The notes: generated from the letters alone by a model not told the origin. A DNA stretch of 64,000 nucleotides from CAZPBC01 sp964584775 (GCA_964584775.1 CAZPBC010000006.1:1-64000), one strand, 5' to 3'. Counted from the stretch's first letter, positions 26,633-36,113 are shown. Numbers and translations: made by a program.

Positions 26633-28513
26633 ATGAACTATATTTTTGTTGTCATAGTAGGGTGTTTCTCTCTTACTTATCTGGATGCAGGTGAAGTTTA
26701 TGGGGGGATCAGTTGGCTCTATCTTCAGCCGATGGTGAGTGACAGTGACTTCCAATATGGTACCCATCTGACCCTGACCGATGCCCCTGCGAATTTGAAC
26801 GCTCATGTTCTGGATTTAACACCTAGTTACCAAAGCGGTGTCCGAGCCAATCTGGGGTACCAGTTTCCATGCACCTTCAGAAATCTTAACCTCACTTACT
26901 TTTATTTTGGCTCTTCTGATCAAAACTTCTTAGGTGACCTTCCCATCAACCAATTTACTCAAAACTTCCTTGGAGGGAATTTTACCACCGCTTTTGCTTC
27001 TGAGTGTCAACGCCTTCATATGCTAGACTTGACGGTGGGGGAAGAATACGGTTCAGGTTCATGCATTGAGTGGTCTCCTTTTGGTGGCGTCCGCCTACTT
27101 CATTTCAGAAGAGATTTAGACGTTCAGTTTACGGACCTTAGACTCAATCCTTTTCCTTCAAGTTTAATGGGAGAACTCGAGAGCCGCTTTTGGGGTTTGG
27201 GACCCTACGCAGGAACCGGTTTCCGTGTTCCCCTAGGTTGCAATTTCAGCTTGACAGGGCAATTAGGTGTAGGAGTGCTTTTTGGTCACATTGACTCAAA
27301 AATCGATTCAGTTTCTGAAAGACAGATCACTCAAAGTTTTCGTGCGAGCGATTGTTTCAAGCGTGTCGCACCCGTCATCAATTCAAATCTTGCTGTAGCC
27401 TATACCCGTCCTGTTTGTGACTCTCTTTTGGAAGTTTCTCTTGGATGGGAGACAGACTACTTTTTTAACGTTGTGAACCGTGTTGAGCCTTTTGAAGGAT
27501 ATGTGAACAACCCTCAAACATTTCCCGTTTCTCAGTCGAGCAGTGTGGGCTTAGGAGGGCCGCTTCTCACTGTTTCTCTTTTGCCAGGGTGTGGATCTCC
27601 TCGTTCCGTTTGTCCTTGCAATGAGATCTGTTGTGAAAGTGGGGGTTTTTATGGTCGTGTTCAGGACTCTTGGGTGCAACCCTGTCCGAATGAAGGAGAT
27701 CTTGACTATGCAGTTCTCAATACAGGCGGCCAACCTGATCAAACCATTTCAGTGGACCCTTCACACACTTGGTGGGGGACCTACCAACTGGGCTATCTTG
27801 CTTGCAATGGAGTGGATTTCCGCGCTGGATACTCTCATCTCAACTCGAGTGATGCCTCCTCGATCGTTGCAGGTCAAAATCAGAGTCTCAGCACGATCAG
27901 TGCTAGTGGAAACACCTCCGTTGTATACAGTAGCGCTCGATCAATGGTGGACTACAACTTAAACCAGATCGACTTGTCGGCAGGTAGAGAGCTTTGTTAT
28001 CTCACTCCCTATATGGGACTGCGATGGATGAGATTAGAGCGCACCCAGCATAAAAACTACGAGGGGGGTGTTCCCGACACCAATTTTGAAACGATCACAA
28101 ACAAACTGATCAGTACTTACTGGGGCGTAGGTCCTCTTTTTGGCGTTGAGCCCCACTATTGCATCTGGAGAAATTGGAGCCTTGTTGGAAATGTAGACTT
28201 AGCTTTGTTAGTTGGGAAGATTAGAGCATCTGTCGACCAACAAAATCAAGGAACGGTTGACTCTTCTTCAAACACACTTCGAGCCGATCCGAGACAGGTC
28301 CTAGTTCCTGTAGTAGATGTAAAAGCGGGAGCGCGTTATACCTTTTGTTTATGCGGTGATGTCTTGCTAGATCTAGAAATTGGGTATCTTTTTACAGACT
28401 ACTTCCGCGCGATTGATCTTGTTTTTCCAAACTTCTTAACAGGACTCAATCAAACCAATAGCGATTTAAAATTCCACGGGCCTTACGTAGCTCTAAAAGT
28501 GAGTCAATTCTAA
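26633..28513 (+). CDS. MOMP-like outer membrane protein with two fused beta-barrels
   Basis: Start at ATG 26633 (TAGGA 7 nt before). After a signal peptide (about 1-19) come two homologous halves: residues 21-316 and 337-626. Matching landmarks are FWGLGPYAGTGF...FSLTGQLGVGVLFGHI in the first and YWGVGPLFGVEP...WSLVGNVDLALLVGKI in the second. A Cys-rich linker (six Cys between 320 and 334) joins them, and the protein ends in Phe. Each half is the size of one Legionella OMP/Simkania-type MOMP-like barrel. Single barrels are the norm for the family, so this is a duplication with fusion. Probable porin or surface protein; Cys residues could cross-link the envelope as in chlamydial MOMP. Confidence 0.8.
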   Translation: MNYIFVVIVGCFSLTYLDAGEVYGGISWLYLQPMVSDSDFQYGTHLTLTDAPANLNAHVLDLTPSYQSGVRANLGYQFPCTFRNLNLTYFYFGSSDQNFLGDLPINQFTQNFLGGNFTTAFASECQRLHMLDLTVGEEYGSGSCIEWSPFGGVRLLHFRRDLDVQFTDLRLNPFPSSLMGELESRFWGLGPYAGTGFRVPLGCNFSLTGQLGVGVLFGHIDSKIDSVSERQITQSFRASDCFKRVAPVINSNLAVAYTRPVCDSLLEVSLGWETDYFFNVVNRVEPFEGYVNNPQTFPVSQSSSVGLGGPLLTVSLLPGCGSPRSVCPCNEICCESGGFYGRVQDSWVQPCPNEGDLDYAVLNTGGQPDQTISVDPSHTWWGTYQLGYLACNGVDFRAGYSHLNSSDASSIVAGQNQSLSTISASGNTSVVYSSARSMVDYNLNQIDLSAGRELCYLTPYMGLRWMRLERTQHKNYEGGVPDTNFETITNKLISTYWGVGPLFGVEPHYCIWRNWSLVGNVDLALLVGKIRASVDQQNQGTVDSSSNTLRADPRQVLVPVVDVKAGARYTFCLCGDVLLDLEIGYLFTDYFRAIDLVFPNFLTGLNQTNSDLKFHGPYVALKVSQF

Positions 28514-28580
28514 TCAGATAGAGTGAGTACGTGCTTAATAGTTTAGATTAAAATCGGAGGGATACCTACCGGACTTTCTC

Positions 28581-31079
28581 TTAAGCGACGAGTTGCTGAT
28601 CAGGCCTTTCTTCGACGAAGATGCCGTGAGAGGCTTTGGGGTTGATTCCATCATTATAGGTTTGTGCGTGCGTGCGGAGACGTTCTTGAACGCGGGGGTT
28701 GTTGAGGCGGGCTAGAGCGGTCATGAGACGGTCCCGCCGGCTATGAATGATGGGTTGTTTTTTTACTGAAATTGCAGGGAAGTGGGTCATCTTTTGTAGC
28801 ATCTGTCGGGAGCGGGCATCTGTTCCATCTCCTTGCATCACCTGTGCTGATTTTAGGAAAAGAGCATTGGTCTTCATGGCACGGTCGATTCCATCCTTAC
28901 AAGTGATATTGACTTGGTTAGCATCTGCGCGGTTGGCGAGGTGGGGGACGAGGAGTGCATAGTAGGTTTCTACAAAGTCACGTCGTTCATCCAGTGTGAG
29001 GTGTTCCTTGCCTTCATAAAGCGTTTCATGGACAACACCCATGAGATCCCTTAACTCACGAAGAAAAGCGGGGTCACCCATCCACTGTTCAGGGAAAGAG
29101 TTCCCCGTTTCGTGAAGTGGACCAATGAGTTGGTTGTAAAAAGCTCTTTGAAAATCTGAGGCGCGCACTTCCCCTTCAGGACCTGGGTTTTTGTAAAACT
29201 CGCTATTTTGGGAAAGGACAACCGCTTGGAAGTGATCTGGGAACGTCTTTTGAAGGTCCAGGATGGCCTTCGTTCGTCCTGTCTCATCTCCAATTGTTTT
29301 GGGGATTCCACTTTGTAAACTGATGTATAAGTGCCTTTCACCTTTTCTTTTACAATCCATTAAATAGGCTTTGAACTCTGGGGTGATACGTGCAGGGCTT
29401 CTAAACCCTTCGATGGTGGGTGTTCCCATACGCAGAAAGCGTCTGGTGACCGGTTGCCCGCTCCGATCCAGCATCGCGACATCTGCAAGCACATACGGAA
29501 CATTCGATTGCATATTGGGATCAAAACCTACATTGAAAGTTCCGCGCGCTTTTCCCTTTTCGACAGCGATGCGCTCTGCACCAATCAGTTCTTTTGCAGC
29601 CTCAATTTGCGCAAAGTCGCTATCTGTAATAAATGCCTCATCTTCTCCAGCCACACCTCTCGCTTCCTTACCGGTTTCTTTCCACAGGTCAACGACCGAT
29701 TCGCTAAAGGTAAACAGTTGGTTTTCACGGTAGCGTACGCCCGCTGCGCGGATTAAAAAATCCTCCGCAGAACCCTCTTCGATCGGTTTGTGCGGGTCCA
29801 TGGCTTCTAGGCCAGCTCGAAGCAGTTTCAGAGAATTGTAGTATTGGGTTCGGGGATCGACTCCTTCCTTTGAGATCTCCGCGATGTAGGCGAGGGCGGA
29901 CTCATCCACAGGAGTTTTCGTTGGCTTGCTGTAGAGTCTCGCAGCAGTGTGATCTAAAGAAGCACCTAAAGAAGTTTCGAGATTTCTTTTTTGTTCTTGA
30001 AGATGGACGCTGTACTTCTGCTGCTTCCATACTTGATCTTTTGCGACAAACCACTTCACGAGTTTCGAGCTTCTGGATGGACGTACTTCTAGACTTCCTC
30101 TTTCTTTTGCAGAAAAGAGAGCTCTTTTCTTTGTCAAAATCGCGCTCTGAAGCGAGCGGAAGAGGTCGTTTGTTCGGGAGCGGAACGCTTGACCTCTTTT
30201 GCTGAGAATTTGAGATGTCGTCGCACTGCGATCGAGATTGTTTGCTTGTTTAGATGTGCGACTCAGCTGCGTCGCTAGAGCTTGAACTTCTGTTTGTATG
30301 CGGGAAACATCTTCGCCTGCTCTTTCTAGATCACCGAGGTCCGTTAAACTGTCAAGTGAACTCCTGACACCCTCTAATTTTTCTGACAGTCTTCCTTCTA
30401 GCTGAGTGAGTTTTGGATCTAGTGCGTCTCTATAGGTTTGGATCGCCTCCATCATGGGCGCTGTCTCAAGAGGGTGGGTGCGTTGAACTAACTCAAACTC
30501 TGAGAGAAGGCTTTCAAATCGCGAGAGGTGTGCAAAATCTAACGAAGAGGACTCATTCAATTCTGCTGCAAGCTCACGCAGTTCAGTGCAAGCTACATCG
30601 CAGAGTTTCTCTGCCGTCTCTTTTCGCAATTTTCGGGCGGTGGGGAGCGCTTCAGTTCGAACCGATTCTGATTGGAGACGTATTTGGTCCGCTTCATCGG
30701 GCTTCCCTTCTGTGTAGTAGGTGATGGCTAACTGGTTCATTCCCTGTCTGGCTGCTCCAAGCGTACCGATATCTTTTTGCGTGGTTTTAAGGAGTTGGGA
30801 GAGTTCAGCCCTGGAGTAGCCATGCAAACTAGCGCGTTTCTCTTCAAAATTGGTTTTTGCTCTAGAGATGTCGACCTTCATGGTTTTGGCGAGGTCTTCT
30901 ACTTTGGTGTGGTGAGTTAGAGATCCATAAAGGGCACGCGAAACACCCTGTCCAGCGCTACGGTGAAAAACCTCCATCATCTGCGTTTTTCTAGTTTCAC
31001 CGAGTTTGTCGCCTGGCTGAACGTGGGCATAGGTTCTCAAGTGCTGAGAAACGGTAGGGTCTATATTACTTGGTTCCAT
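28581..31079 (-). CDS. Candidate effector with CX5R phosphatase signature (SopB/SidF-like motif)
   Basis: An 832-residue soluble protein without signal peptide. Residues 1-400 are helical and partly coiled-coil (many Leu/Glu heptads around 60-260). The C-terminal half is alpha/beta and ends with TCKDGIDRA: Cys727 and Arg733 form a CX5R loop. The same CKxGxDR pattern marks the phosphoinositide phosphatase effectors IpgD/SopB and SidF, where Cys attacks the phosphate. Upstream conserved-looking blocks are HLYISLQSGIPKTIGDE and RRDFVETYYALLVPH. A role in host phosphoinositide metabolism is inferred from the motif only; overall similarity to SopB is not evident by eye. Monocistronic, divergent from aceBA. 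Confidence 0.6.
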   Translation of the reverse strand: MEPSNIDPTVSQHLRTYAHVQPGDKLGETRKTQMMEVFHRSAGQGVSRALYGSLTHHTKVEDLAKTMKVDISRAKTNFEEKRASLHGYSRAELSQLLKTTQKDIGTLGAARQGMNQLAITYYTEGKPDEADQIRLQSESVRTEALPTARKLRKETAEKLCDVACTELRELAAELNESSSLDFAHLSRFESLLSEFELVQRTHPLETAPMMEAIQTYRDALDPKLTQLEGRLSEKLEGVRSSLDSLTDLGDLERAGEDVSRIQTEVQALATQLSRTSKQANNLDRSATTSQILSKRGQAFRSRTNDLFRSLQSAILTKKRALFSAKERGSLEVRPSRSSKLVKWFVAKDQVWKQQKYSVHLQEQKRNLETSLGASLDHTAARLYSKPTKTPVDESALAYIAEISKEGVDPRTQYYNSLKLLRAGLEAMDPHKPIEEGSAEDFLIRAAGVRYRENQLFTFSESVVDLWKETGKEARGVAGEDEAFITDSDFAQIEAAKELIGAERIAVEKGKARGTFNVGFDPNMQSNVPYVLADVAMLDRSGQPVTRRFLRMGTPTIEGFRSPARITPEFKAYLMDCKRKGERHLYISLQSGIPKTIGDETGRTKAILDLQKTFPDHFQAVVLSQNSEFYKNPGPEGEVRASDFQRAFYNQLIGPLHETGNSFPEQWMGDPAFLRELRDLMGVVHETLYEGKEHLTLDERRDFVETYYALLVPHLANRADANQVNITCKDGIDRAMKTNALFLKSAQVMQGDGTDARSRQMLQKMTHFPAISVKKQPIIHSRRDRLMTALARLNNPRVQERLRTHAQTYNDGINPKASHGIFVEERPDQQLVA

Positions 31080-31195
31080 ATTACTAAAAACATCACTAAC
31101 ATTACATAATTATTATAAACTATTTTTTAATTTATATTAATCCGTTCTAGAAAATTCTATTTGTAAGGCAGAGGACGATGTGCTATTGAAGGGGT

Positions 31196-32737
31196 ATGGA
31201 GCCCTTTAGAGAGTTAAACTCCCAGGAGAAGAGAGTTCTTCACAGAGAGGCGTTAGCGCTTCTGGAGGCCTTGGAAGCACGTTTCGGTGAAACTAGACTT
31301 AAACTACTCAAAAAAAGAGAGTTAAGACAAGAAGCGCTGAACCGGGGGGAGAAGCTAAAATTCCTTCCCCGTTTAGCCGGTATCCGGCGTGATTCTTCTT
31401 GGCAAGTTGCTCCTCCTCCTCCAGATCTAGAGCTTAGGCGTGTAGAGATCACCGGTCCAACAGATCGAAAAATGGTGATCAATGCGCTGAACTCTGGAGC
31501 AGATGTCTTCATGGCCGATTTTGAAGATGCGAATACCCCGACATGGAACAATCTGGTTGAAGGGCAGCTCAATCTCAAGGATGCCGTGGAGGGCAACCTG
31601 GAACTGATCACACCCGAAGGAAAAGAGTACCGTCTCAAGACGCCTCATGCGACATTGGTCGTCCGCCCACGTGGATGGCATCTTGATGAAAAACATCTCA
31701 CTGTGAAGGGGCAACCCGTCACAGGTGCACTATTCGACTTTGCGATTTTTGTGGCGAATTGTGCTGCAACCCTATTGGAGAAGGGTTCGGGTCCCTATCT
31801 CTACCTTCCCAAGTTGGAGTCCGCTGAAGAGGCACATTTATGGAGTGAAGTGTTCCATTTTACAGAGGAATTTTTAGGACTTCCCAAAGGATCTATCCGT
31901 TGTACAGTGTTAATTGAAACCATTCCAGCCGCTTTTGAGATGGAAGAGATTTTATATGAACTGCGCGATTCGATTACAGGGCTGAATGCAGGGCGCTGGG
32001 ACTACCTCTTTAGCATCATCAAGCGATTTCAAGATCAAGAGGGGTGGGTCTTTCCTGACCGGAGCGAGTTGACGATGACAACACCCTTTATGCGCGCTTA
32101 CGCCACACATTTGGTGCACGCCTGCCACAAAAGAGGCGCCCATGCGATGGGTGGGATGGCCGCTTTTATTCCCAACCGAAAGGATGCCGAGGTGACGGAG
32201 CGGGCTCTGAGAAAGGTGCGGGAAGATAAGGTGCTGGAGGCGGAAGAGGGATTTGATGGAACATGGGTCGCTCACCCAGATCTTGTTTCTTTGGCGAAGG
32301 AAGTCTTTGATGAAAAATTTGCAGGAAATAGAGACCAGAAAAAAGTGTTTGGACAACCTGCAACAGCAGCAGAACTCCTTTCTTTTCGAGACATTGAAGG
32401 TGAGCCGACAGAAGAGGGACTTAGACACAACCTGTCTGTAGCAATCGAGTACCTCACTCACTGGTTAAAAGGTCGAGGGGCAGTGGCGCTTTACAACTTA
32501 ATGGAAGACGCCGCTACTGCAGAGATCAGCCGCTCCCAAGTGTGGCAGTGGATTCAAAGGAAAGCCTTTACAGAAGAGTTTGTCAGAAGCTGTTTTGAGG
32601 AAGAGCTCGCGAAGCTCTCTAAGCGTTACCCGAATGACCAGGAGCTGGATCAGGCAGCAAAATTGGTGGATGAGATCCTCTTTTCGAAAACGTTCTCTGA
32701 GTTTATCACGACAAAGGCGTACGAGCATGTACAGTAA
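31196..32737 (+). CDS. aceB: Malate synthase A
   Basis: Condenses glyoxylate and acetyl-CoA to malate, second step of the glyoxylate shunt. The 513-residue product matches form A: substrate region VFMADFEDANTPTWNN (about 108-123), VRPRGWH, TVLIETIPAAFEMEEILYE, GLNAGRWDY and the C-terminal catalytic-Asp region NLMEDAATAEISRSQVWQW. Full length. The 3' end overlaps aceA by 11 bp, so the two are one operon and likely coupled. Glyoxylate shunt genes are absent from pathogenic Chlamydia and suggest use of acetate or fatty acids. Confidence 0.95.
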   Translation: MEPFRELNSQEKRVLHREALALLEALEARFGETRLKLLKKRELRQEALNRGEKLKFLPRLAGIRRDSSWQVAPPPPDLELRRVEITGPTDRKMVINALNSGADVFMADFEDANTPTWNNLVEGQLNLKDAVEGNLELITPEGKEYRLKTPHATLVVRPRGWHLDEKHLTVKGQPVTGALFDFAIFVANCAATLLEKGSGPYLYLPKLESAEEAHLWSEVFHFTEEFLGLPKGSIRCTVLIETIPAAFEMEEILYELRDSITGLNAGRWDYLFSIIKRFQDQEGWVFPDRSELTMTTPFMRAYATHLVHACHKRGAHAMGGMAAFIPNRKDAEVTERALRKVREDKVLEAEEGFDGTWVAHPDLVSLAKEVFDEKFAGNRDQKKVFGQPATAAELLSFRDIEGEPTEEGLRHNLSVAIEYLTHWLKGRGAVALYNLMEDAATAEISRSQVWQWIQRKAFTEEFVRSCFEEELAKLSKRYPNDQELDQAAKLVDEILFSKTFSEFITTKAYEHVQ

Positions 32738-34004
32738 AAAGGATGTCCAAAAGCTCGAAGAAGAGTGGAAAAACCATCCTCGCTGGATGGGGGTGGAGCG
32801 CCCATACAGTGCTGAAGAGGTGATCCGTCTTCGTGGTTCGGTTCCAATCGATTACCCTCTGGCTCGTATTGGGGCGGAGAAGTTTTGGAAGCAGTTAGAG
32901 AGTGAGACGTTGATCCGTTCTCTTGGTGCAATGACGGGTGGTCAAGCCGTTCAGCAGGTCCAAGCCGGTTTAAAAGCGATCTATGTCAGTGGCTGGCAGG
33001 TTGCGGCTGATATGAACGATGCTTTTCATACCTATCCTGATCAAAGTCTTTATCCCTACCCGAGTGTTCCTCACCTTGTACAGCGGATCAACAATGCCCT
33101 GCGCCGTGCAGATCAGATTGAACACCTGGAAAATGAGCAGGCAACCGACTGGCTGGTGCCGATCATTGCCGATGCAGAGGCAGGTTTTGGTGGTCCTTTG
33201 AATACGTTTGAGCTGTGCAAACAGATGATCGAGGCAGGAGCCGCAGCCTTCCACTTAGAGGACCAGCTTTCGTCTTTGAAGAAGTGTGGACACATGGGCG
33301 GAAAAGTGCTGGAGCCGGCTCATATCTTTTTAGAAAAATTGATCGCTGCCCGTTTTGCCTGTGATGTGATGGGAATTCCAACTTTGATTGTCGCTCGGAC
33401 CGATGCTCAAACAGCTTCTCTCATCCGTTCAGACTATCACACGATCGATCACCCCCACCTGACCGGGGAGCGCTCTCCTGAAGGATACTATTATCTCAAA
33501 GGGGGAGTGCAGTACGCCGTAGACCGCGCCATCCAGTATGCTCCTTACGCTGACCTGCTTTGGTGCGAGACTCCGACTCCTAACCTGGACGAAGCGCGCG
33601 AGTTTGCTGAAGGAGTCCATGCGAAATTTCCGGGTAAGTGGCTGGCTTACAACTGCTCTCCGTCGTTTAACTGGCGTGCTCAGCTGGATGAGAAGGAGAT
33701 CAGCCATTTCCAAGAGGAGCTGGCAAAAATGGGGTACAAATACCAGTTTGTCACGCTAGCCGGTTTCCACACACTAAATGCAAGCATGTTTGAACTTGCT
33801 AAAGAGTACAGCCGAGAAGGGATGCTTGCCTATAGCCGATTTCAGGACCACGAACTGGAGATGGCAAAAAAAGAGGGTTTCACCGCAGTGAAACACCAAC
33901 GTTTTGTTGGAGCAGGGTACTATGATGCGCTCCAGCAGATCTTCACGGGTGGGAATAGCTCCACCACGGCTCTTGAGGGTTCTACCGAAGAAGAACAATT
34001 TTAG
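32727..34004 (+). CDS. aceA: Isocitrate lyase
   Basis: Cleaves isocitrate to succinate and glyoxylate. The family catalytic motif KKCGHMGGKV is present with its active-site Cys; also DAEAGFGG (Mg site) and NCSPSFNWRAQL. The frame is open from 32580, but the start is ATG 32727 (MYSKKDVQKLEEEW), which fits isocitrate lyase N-termini and gives 425 residues and an 11-bp overlap with aceB. Competes with isocitrate dehydrogenase for the product of acnA. The 3' end overlaps the convergent barrel gene by 4 bp. Confidence 0.96.
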   Translation: MYSKKDVQKLEEEWKNHPRWMGVERPYSAEEVIRLRGSVPIDYPLARIGAEKFWKQLESETLIRSLGAMTGGQAVQQVQAGLKAIYVSGWQVAADMNDAFHTYPDQSLYPYPSVPHLVQRINNALRRADQIEHLENEQATDWLVPIIADAEAGFGGPLNTFELCKQMIEAGAAAFHLEDQLSSLKKCGHMGGKVLEPAHIFLEKLIAARFACDVMGIPTLIVARTDAQTASLIRSDYHTIDHPHLTGERSPEGYYYLKGGVQYAVDRAIQYAPYADLLWCETPTPNLDEAREFAEGVHAKFPGKWLAYNCSPSFNWRAQLDEKEISHFQEELAKMGYKYQFVTLAGFHTLNASMFELAKEYSREGMLAYSRFQDHELEMAKKEGFTAVKHQRFVGAGYYDALQQIFTGGNSSTTALEGSTEEEQF

Positions 34005-34621
34005 AAAAGTGTCTTGAGTCCAAGAACGACCGAATGGCCTTCATTCGTGATACGTGTTGCGTGAAAGTATCGGTATTCGATATCGATCTCAGCAAAGTCG
34101 CGGATGCGGCGTCCAAAACCAGCAATTAATTGAAAGGCAGGAGAGCACTCGTTGAGGGCAGCGATTCTGAGGTCTTTAGTCACGTCCGAGCGTACCTCCG
34201 AGTGGGAGCTGAAGTACCCATATCCGATACCCGCGTAGGGGTGAAAACAGTCAAACCAGCAGAGGAGATCGACATAGCCGTTGACCATGAGGGCAAGGGT
34301 CTCTTTCTTTCCATTGACTTTCTCATCGAGCAAATCTAAATGGCTGTAGTTGTTGCTGCGGTACGAGGCCTCACCTTCAAGGCGGAGCACGTTCCAGTAG
34401 AAACCCGCCACCGCTCCTGTCACAAATCCCACTGTTTCTGAAGCAGAAAGATCGAGCTCTTTGAACTGAAAGTCTTGGATGTTGACTCCTGCGAAAATTC
34501 CTGCGTAGAAATTCTCTGGGCTGGGACCACAAACCTGAGCCTGACAGTCGCCAAAGAGGGGAGCAGTGCTTGAGAACAAAAGTAGAAGGGGGAGGATTAA
34601 CTTCTTCATGTGACCGATCAT
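34001..34621 (-). CDS. Small outer membrane beta-barrel protein
   Basis: A 206-residue protein with signal peptide (MKKLILPLLLLFSSTAPLFG after an optional four-residue extension) and alternating amphipathic strands: NFYAGIFAGVNI, GAVAGFYWNV, HPYAGIGYGYF, FQLIAGFGRRI, ending in LKTLF. The size fits an eight-stranded OmpA/OmpX-like barrel. ATG 34621 has AAGG nearby; ATG 34609 would drop the extension. Contains five Cys in the mature part. Function unknown, probably surface exposed. Confidence 0.7.
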   Translation of the reverse strand: MIGHMKKLILPLLLLFSSTAPLFGDCQAQVCGPSPENFYAGIFAGVNIQDFQFKELDLSASETVGFVTGAVAGFYWNVLRLEGEASYRSNNYSHLDLLDEKVNGKKETLALMVNGYVDLLCWFDCFHPYAGIGYGYFSSHSEVRSDVTKDLRIAALNECSPAFQLIAGFGRRIRDFAEIDIEYRYFHATRITNEGHSVVLGLKTLF

Positions 34622-34653
34622 TTTGCCTTAAGAATTGAAAAAATGCAAGGTTC

Positions 34654-34683
34654 TTGACTATAGAAATCATTCTAAAGTATCCT
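34654..34683 (+). promoter_or_regulatory. Putative promoter of the 34713 operon
   Basis: TTGACT (34654-34659) is followed after 18 bp by TATCCT (34678-34683), 30 bp before the ATG at 34713. The boxes match 5 and 4 of 6 consensus positions. Confidence 0.4.
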
Positions 34684-34712
34684 CCTCCTTACATCATCAT
34701 TAGGAGTTTCAC

Positions 34713-35357
34713 ATGTTCCAACAAATTCTCTCACTAGCCCTACTCTTGATCCTTCCATTTCAAATTTCTGCCGATACCTGGACCCGGAAGCCGGCTCCCA
34801 CTCAATGGGTGAAAAAGGAGGTTGAAGAGGTAGCGGACTATGATGAAGCGCCTGAGTATGCTTTTGAAGAGGCTCCCGCTCCACCTGCTTACCAATATGA
34901 AGAAGGAGAGGAGTGTTGCGAAGAAGAATGCTGTTATGTGTATCCTTCTGTCCGACGGTCTCGCTATGCGACCCTTTGGAGTTATGCGGCTCCCGTTGCC
35001 GTTGCTGCAGTCGCAGCTGGTGGAGGTGTGGCGCTTGCGACTTCAAACTCTTCTGGAAGCCGTGTCGACTCCACCCGCAACTTACGCTTCGAGGGAGTCA
35101 ATGAGAGCCTCGGTGTGTTTACTTTGACGGTGGAGCTCCCCAACGCTCAGTTTTACAATCTAGCTCTACCGAGTATGGGCAGCTCTTTAGGTCCTGCGAT
35201 TCCTGATCCTGTGACTGGCACCTATGACTTCGAAGTGCCTGGAACCTTTACCACACCGCCCACAGTGACCGTCAACGTTCTCATTGACGATGTGGTGGTC
35301 GATACGATCAATTTAGCTGGTAACCCTCCCCAGGGTAGCTACAACTTGACTCCTTAA
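34713..35357 (+). CDS. Secreted unknown protein with acidic/Cys stretch and beta domain
   Basis: Signal peptide at 1-20, then a Glu/Pro/Tyr-rich segment with the cluster ECCEEECC (67-74), a Gly/Ala-rich hydrophobic stretch (about 89-110) that could span a membrane, and a C-terminal domain of about 95 residues rich in Thr/Val that looks like an Ig-like beta sandwich. No family recognised. It is the first of three closely spaced genes: the nuclease starts 3 bp after its stop. Likely located in the envelope. Confidence 0.6.
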   Translation: MFQQILSLALLLILPFQISADTWTRKPAPTQWVKKEVEEVADYDEAPEYAFEEAPAPPAYQYEEGEECCEEECCYVYPSVRRSRYATLWSYAAPVAVAAVAAGGGVALATSNSSGSRVDSTRNLRFEGVNESLGVFTLTVELPNAQFYNLALPSMGSSLGPAIPDPVTGTYDFEVPGTFTTPPTVTVNVLIDDVVVDTINLAGNPPQGSYNLTP

Positions 35358-35360
35358 ACT

Positions 35361-36113
35361 GTGGCACGCTCGTCGAAACAGTGGAAAGGATGGAGTGGAG
35401 GCTTCTTTGTAGGTGTCCTCTTCGCCTCTGCACTCTTTACTGCTCTTCCTGAAGAGGAGATCCCTCAAAAAAACTATGCAGGGGTAATAGGCCTTCCAAC
35501 GAGCCACTTTCTTCTAGAAAGGGAGCGCTTCAGCGTGGGTTATGACGGCCGTCTCAAGCAGCCCGCTTGGGTGTATGAAGACCTTCTTGCAGAGGAGGTC
35601 GATGGGAAGCTCGACCGTAAAGATTACGATTTTAAAGAAGATGAAGAGCTTCCGGAGGTCGTTCGATCCACTCTTGGAGACTATAAAGGCTCAGGTTATG
35701 ACAGAGGGCATATGGTTCCCGCTGGTGATTGCAAGTGCTCTGCCAAGAAATTAGAGCAGAGTTTTCTCCTCTCCAACATCTCCCCACAAACCGCTGGCTT
35801 GAACCGTCAAACCTGGAGAAAGCTCGAAGGGCATACACGCCGTCTTGCGAAGGAACATGAGCGAGTTGAAGTGATTTCAGGCCCCCTTTTCCTTCCTGAG
35901 GAGGATGAAGAGGGGAAAAAACAGGTAAGCTATCAGGTCATTGGTGAGCAAAACGTTGCTGTTCCGACGCACTACTTTAAAGTGATCAAGTGGCGTGCAG
36001 GTGCTGAGGCATATATCCTTCCCAATATCGAAAAACTCGACGACCGTCCACTTAAGGAATATCAAGTCACCCTAGATAAGGTCGAAGAGCTTGCTGGAGC
36101 CACCCTTCCATGA
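35361..36113 (+). CDS. Exported DNA/RNA non-specific endonuclease (NUC1 family)
   Basis: The beta-beta-alpha-metal nuclease motif DRGHMVPAGDC carries the catalytic His, and SNISPQTAGLNRQTWRKLE carries the Mg-binding Asn and following helix, as in Serratia nuclease and EndoG. The 250-residue protein begins (GTG 35361) with a hydrophobic segment at about 14-30 that should direct export or anchor it. It degrades DNA and RNA without sequence preference; roles could be nutrient salvage or action on host nucleic acid. It overlaps the next gene as ATGA. Confidence 0.85.
   Translation: MARSSKQWKGWSGGFFVGVLFASALFTALPEEEIPQKNYAGVIGLPTSHFLLERERFSVGYDGRLKQPAWVYEDLLAEEVDGKLDRKDYDFKEDEELPEVVRSTLGDYKGSGYDRGHMVPAGDCKCSAKKLEQSFLLSNISPQTAGLNRQTWRKLEGHTRRLAKEHERVEVISGPLFLPEEDEEGKKQVSYQVIGEQNVAVPTHYFKVIKWRAGAEAYILPNIEKLDDRPLKEYQVTLDKVEELAGATLP

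Noticed and set aside
32580..32726. N-terminal extension of isocitrate lyase
   Set aside because: It lies inside aceB in another frame; the family N-terminus starts at ATG 32727.
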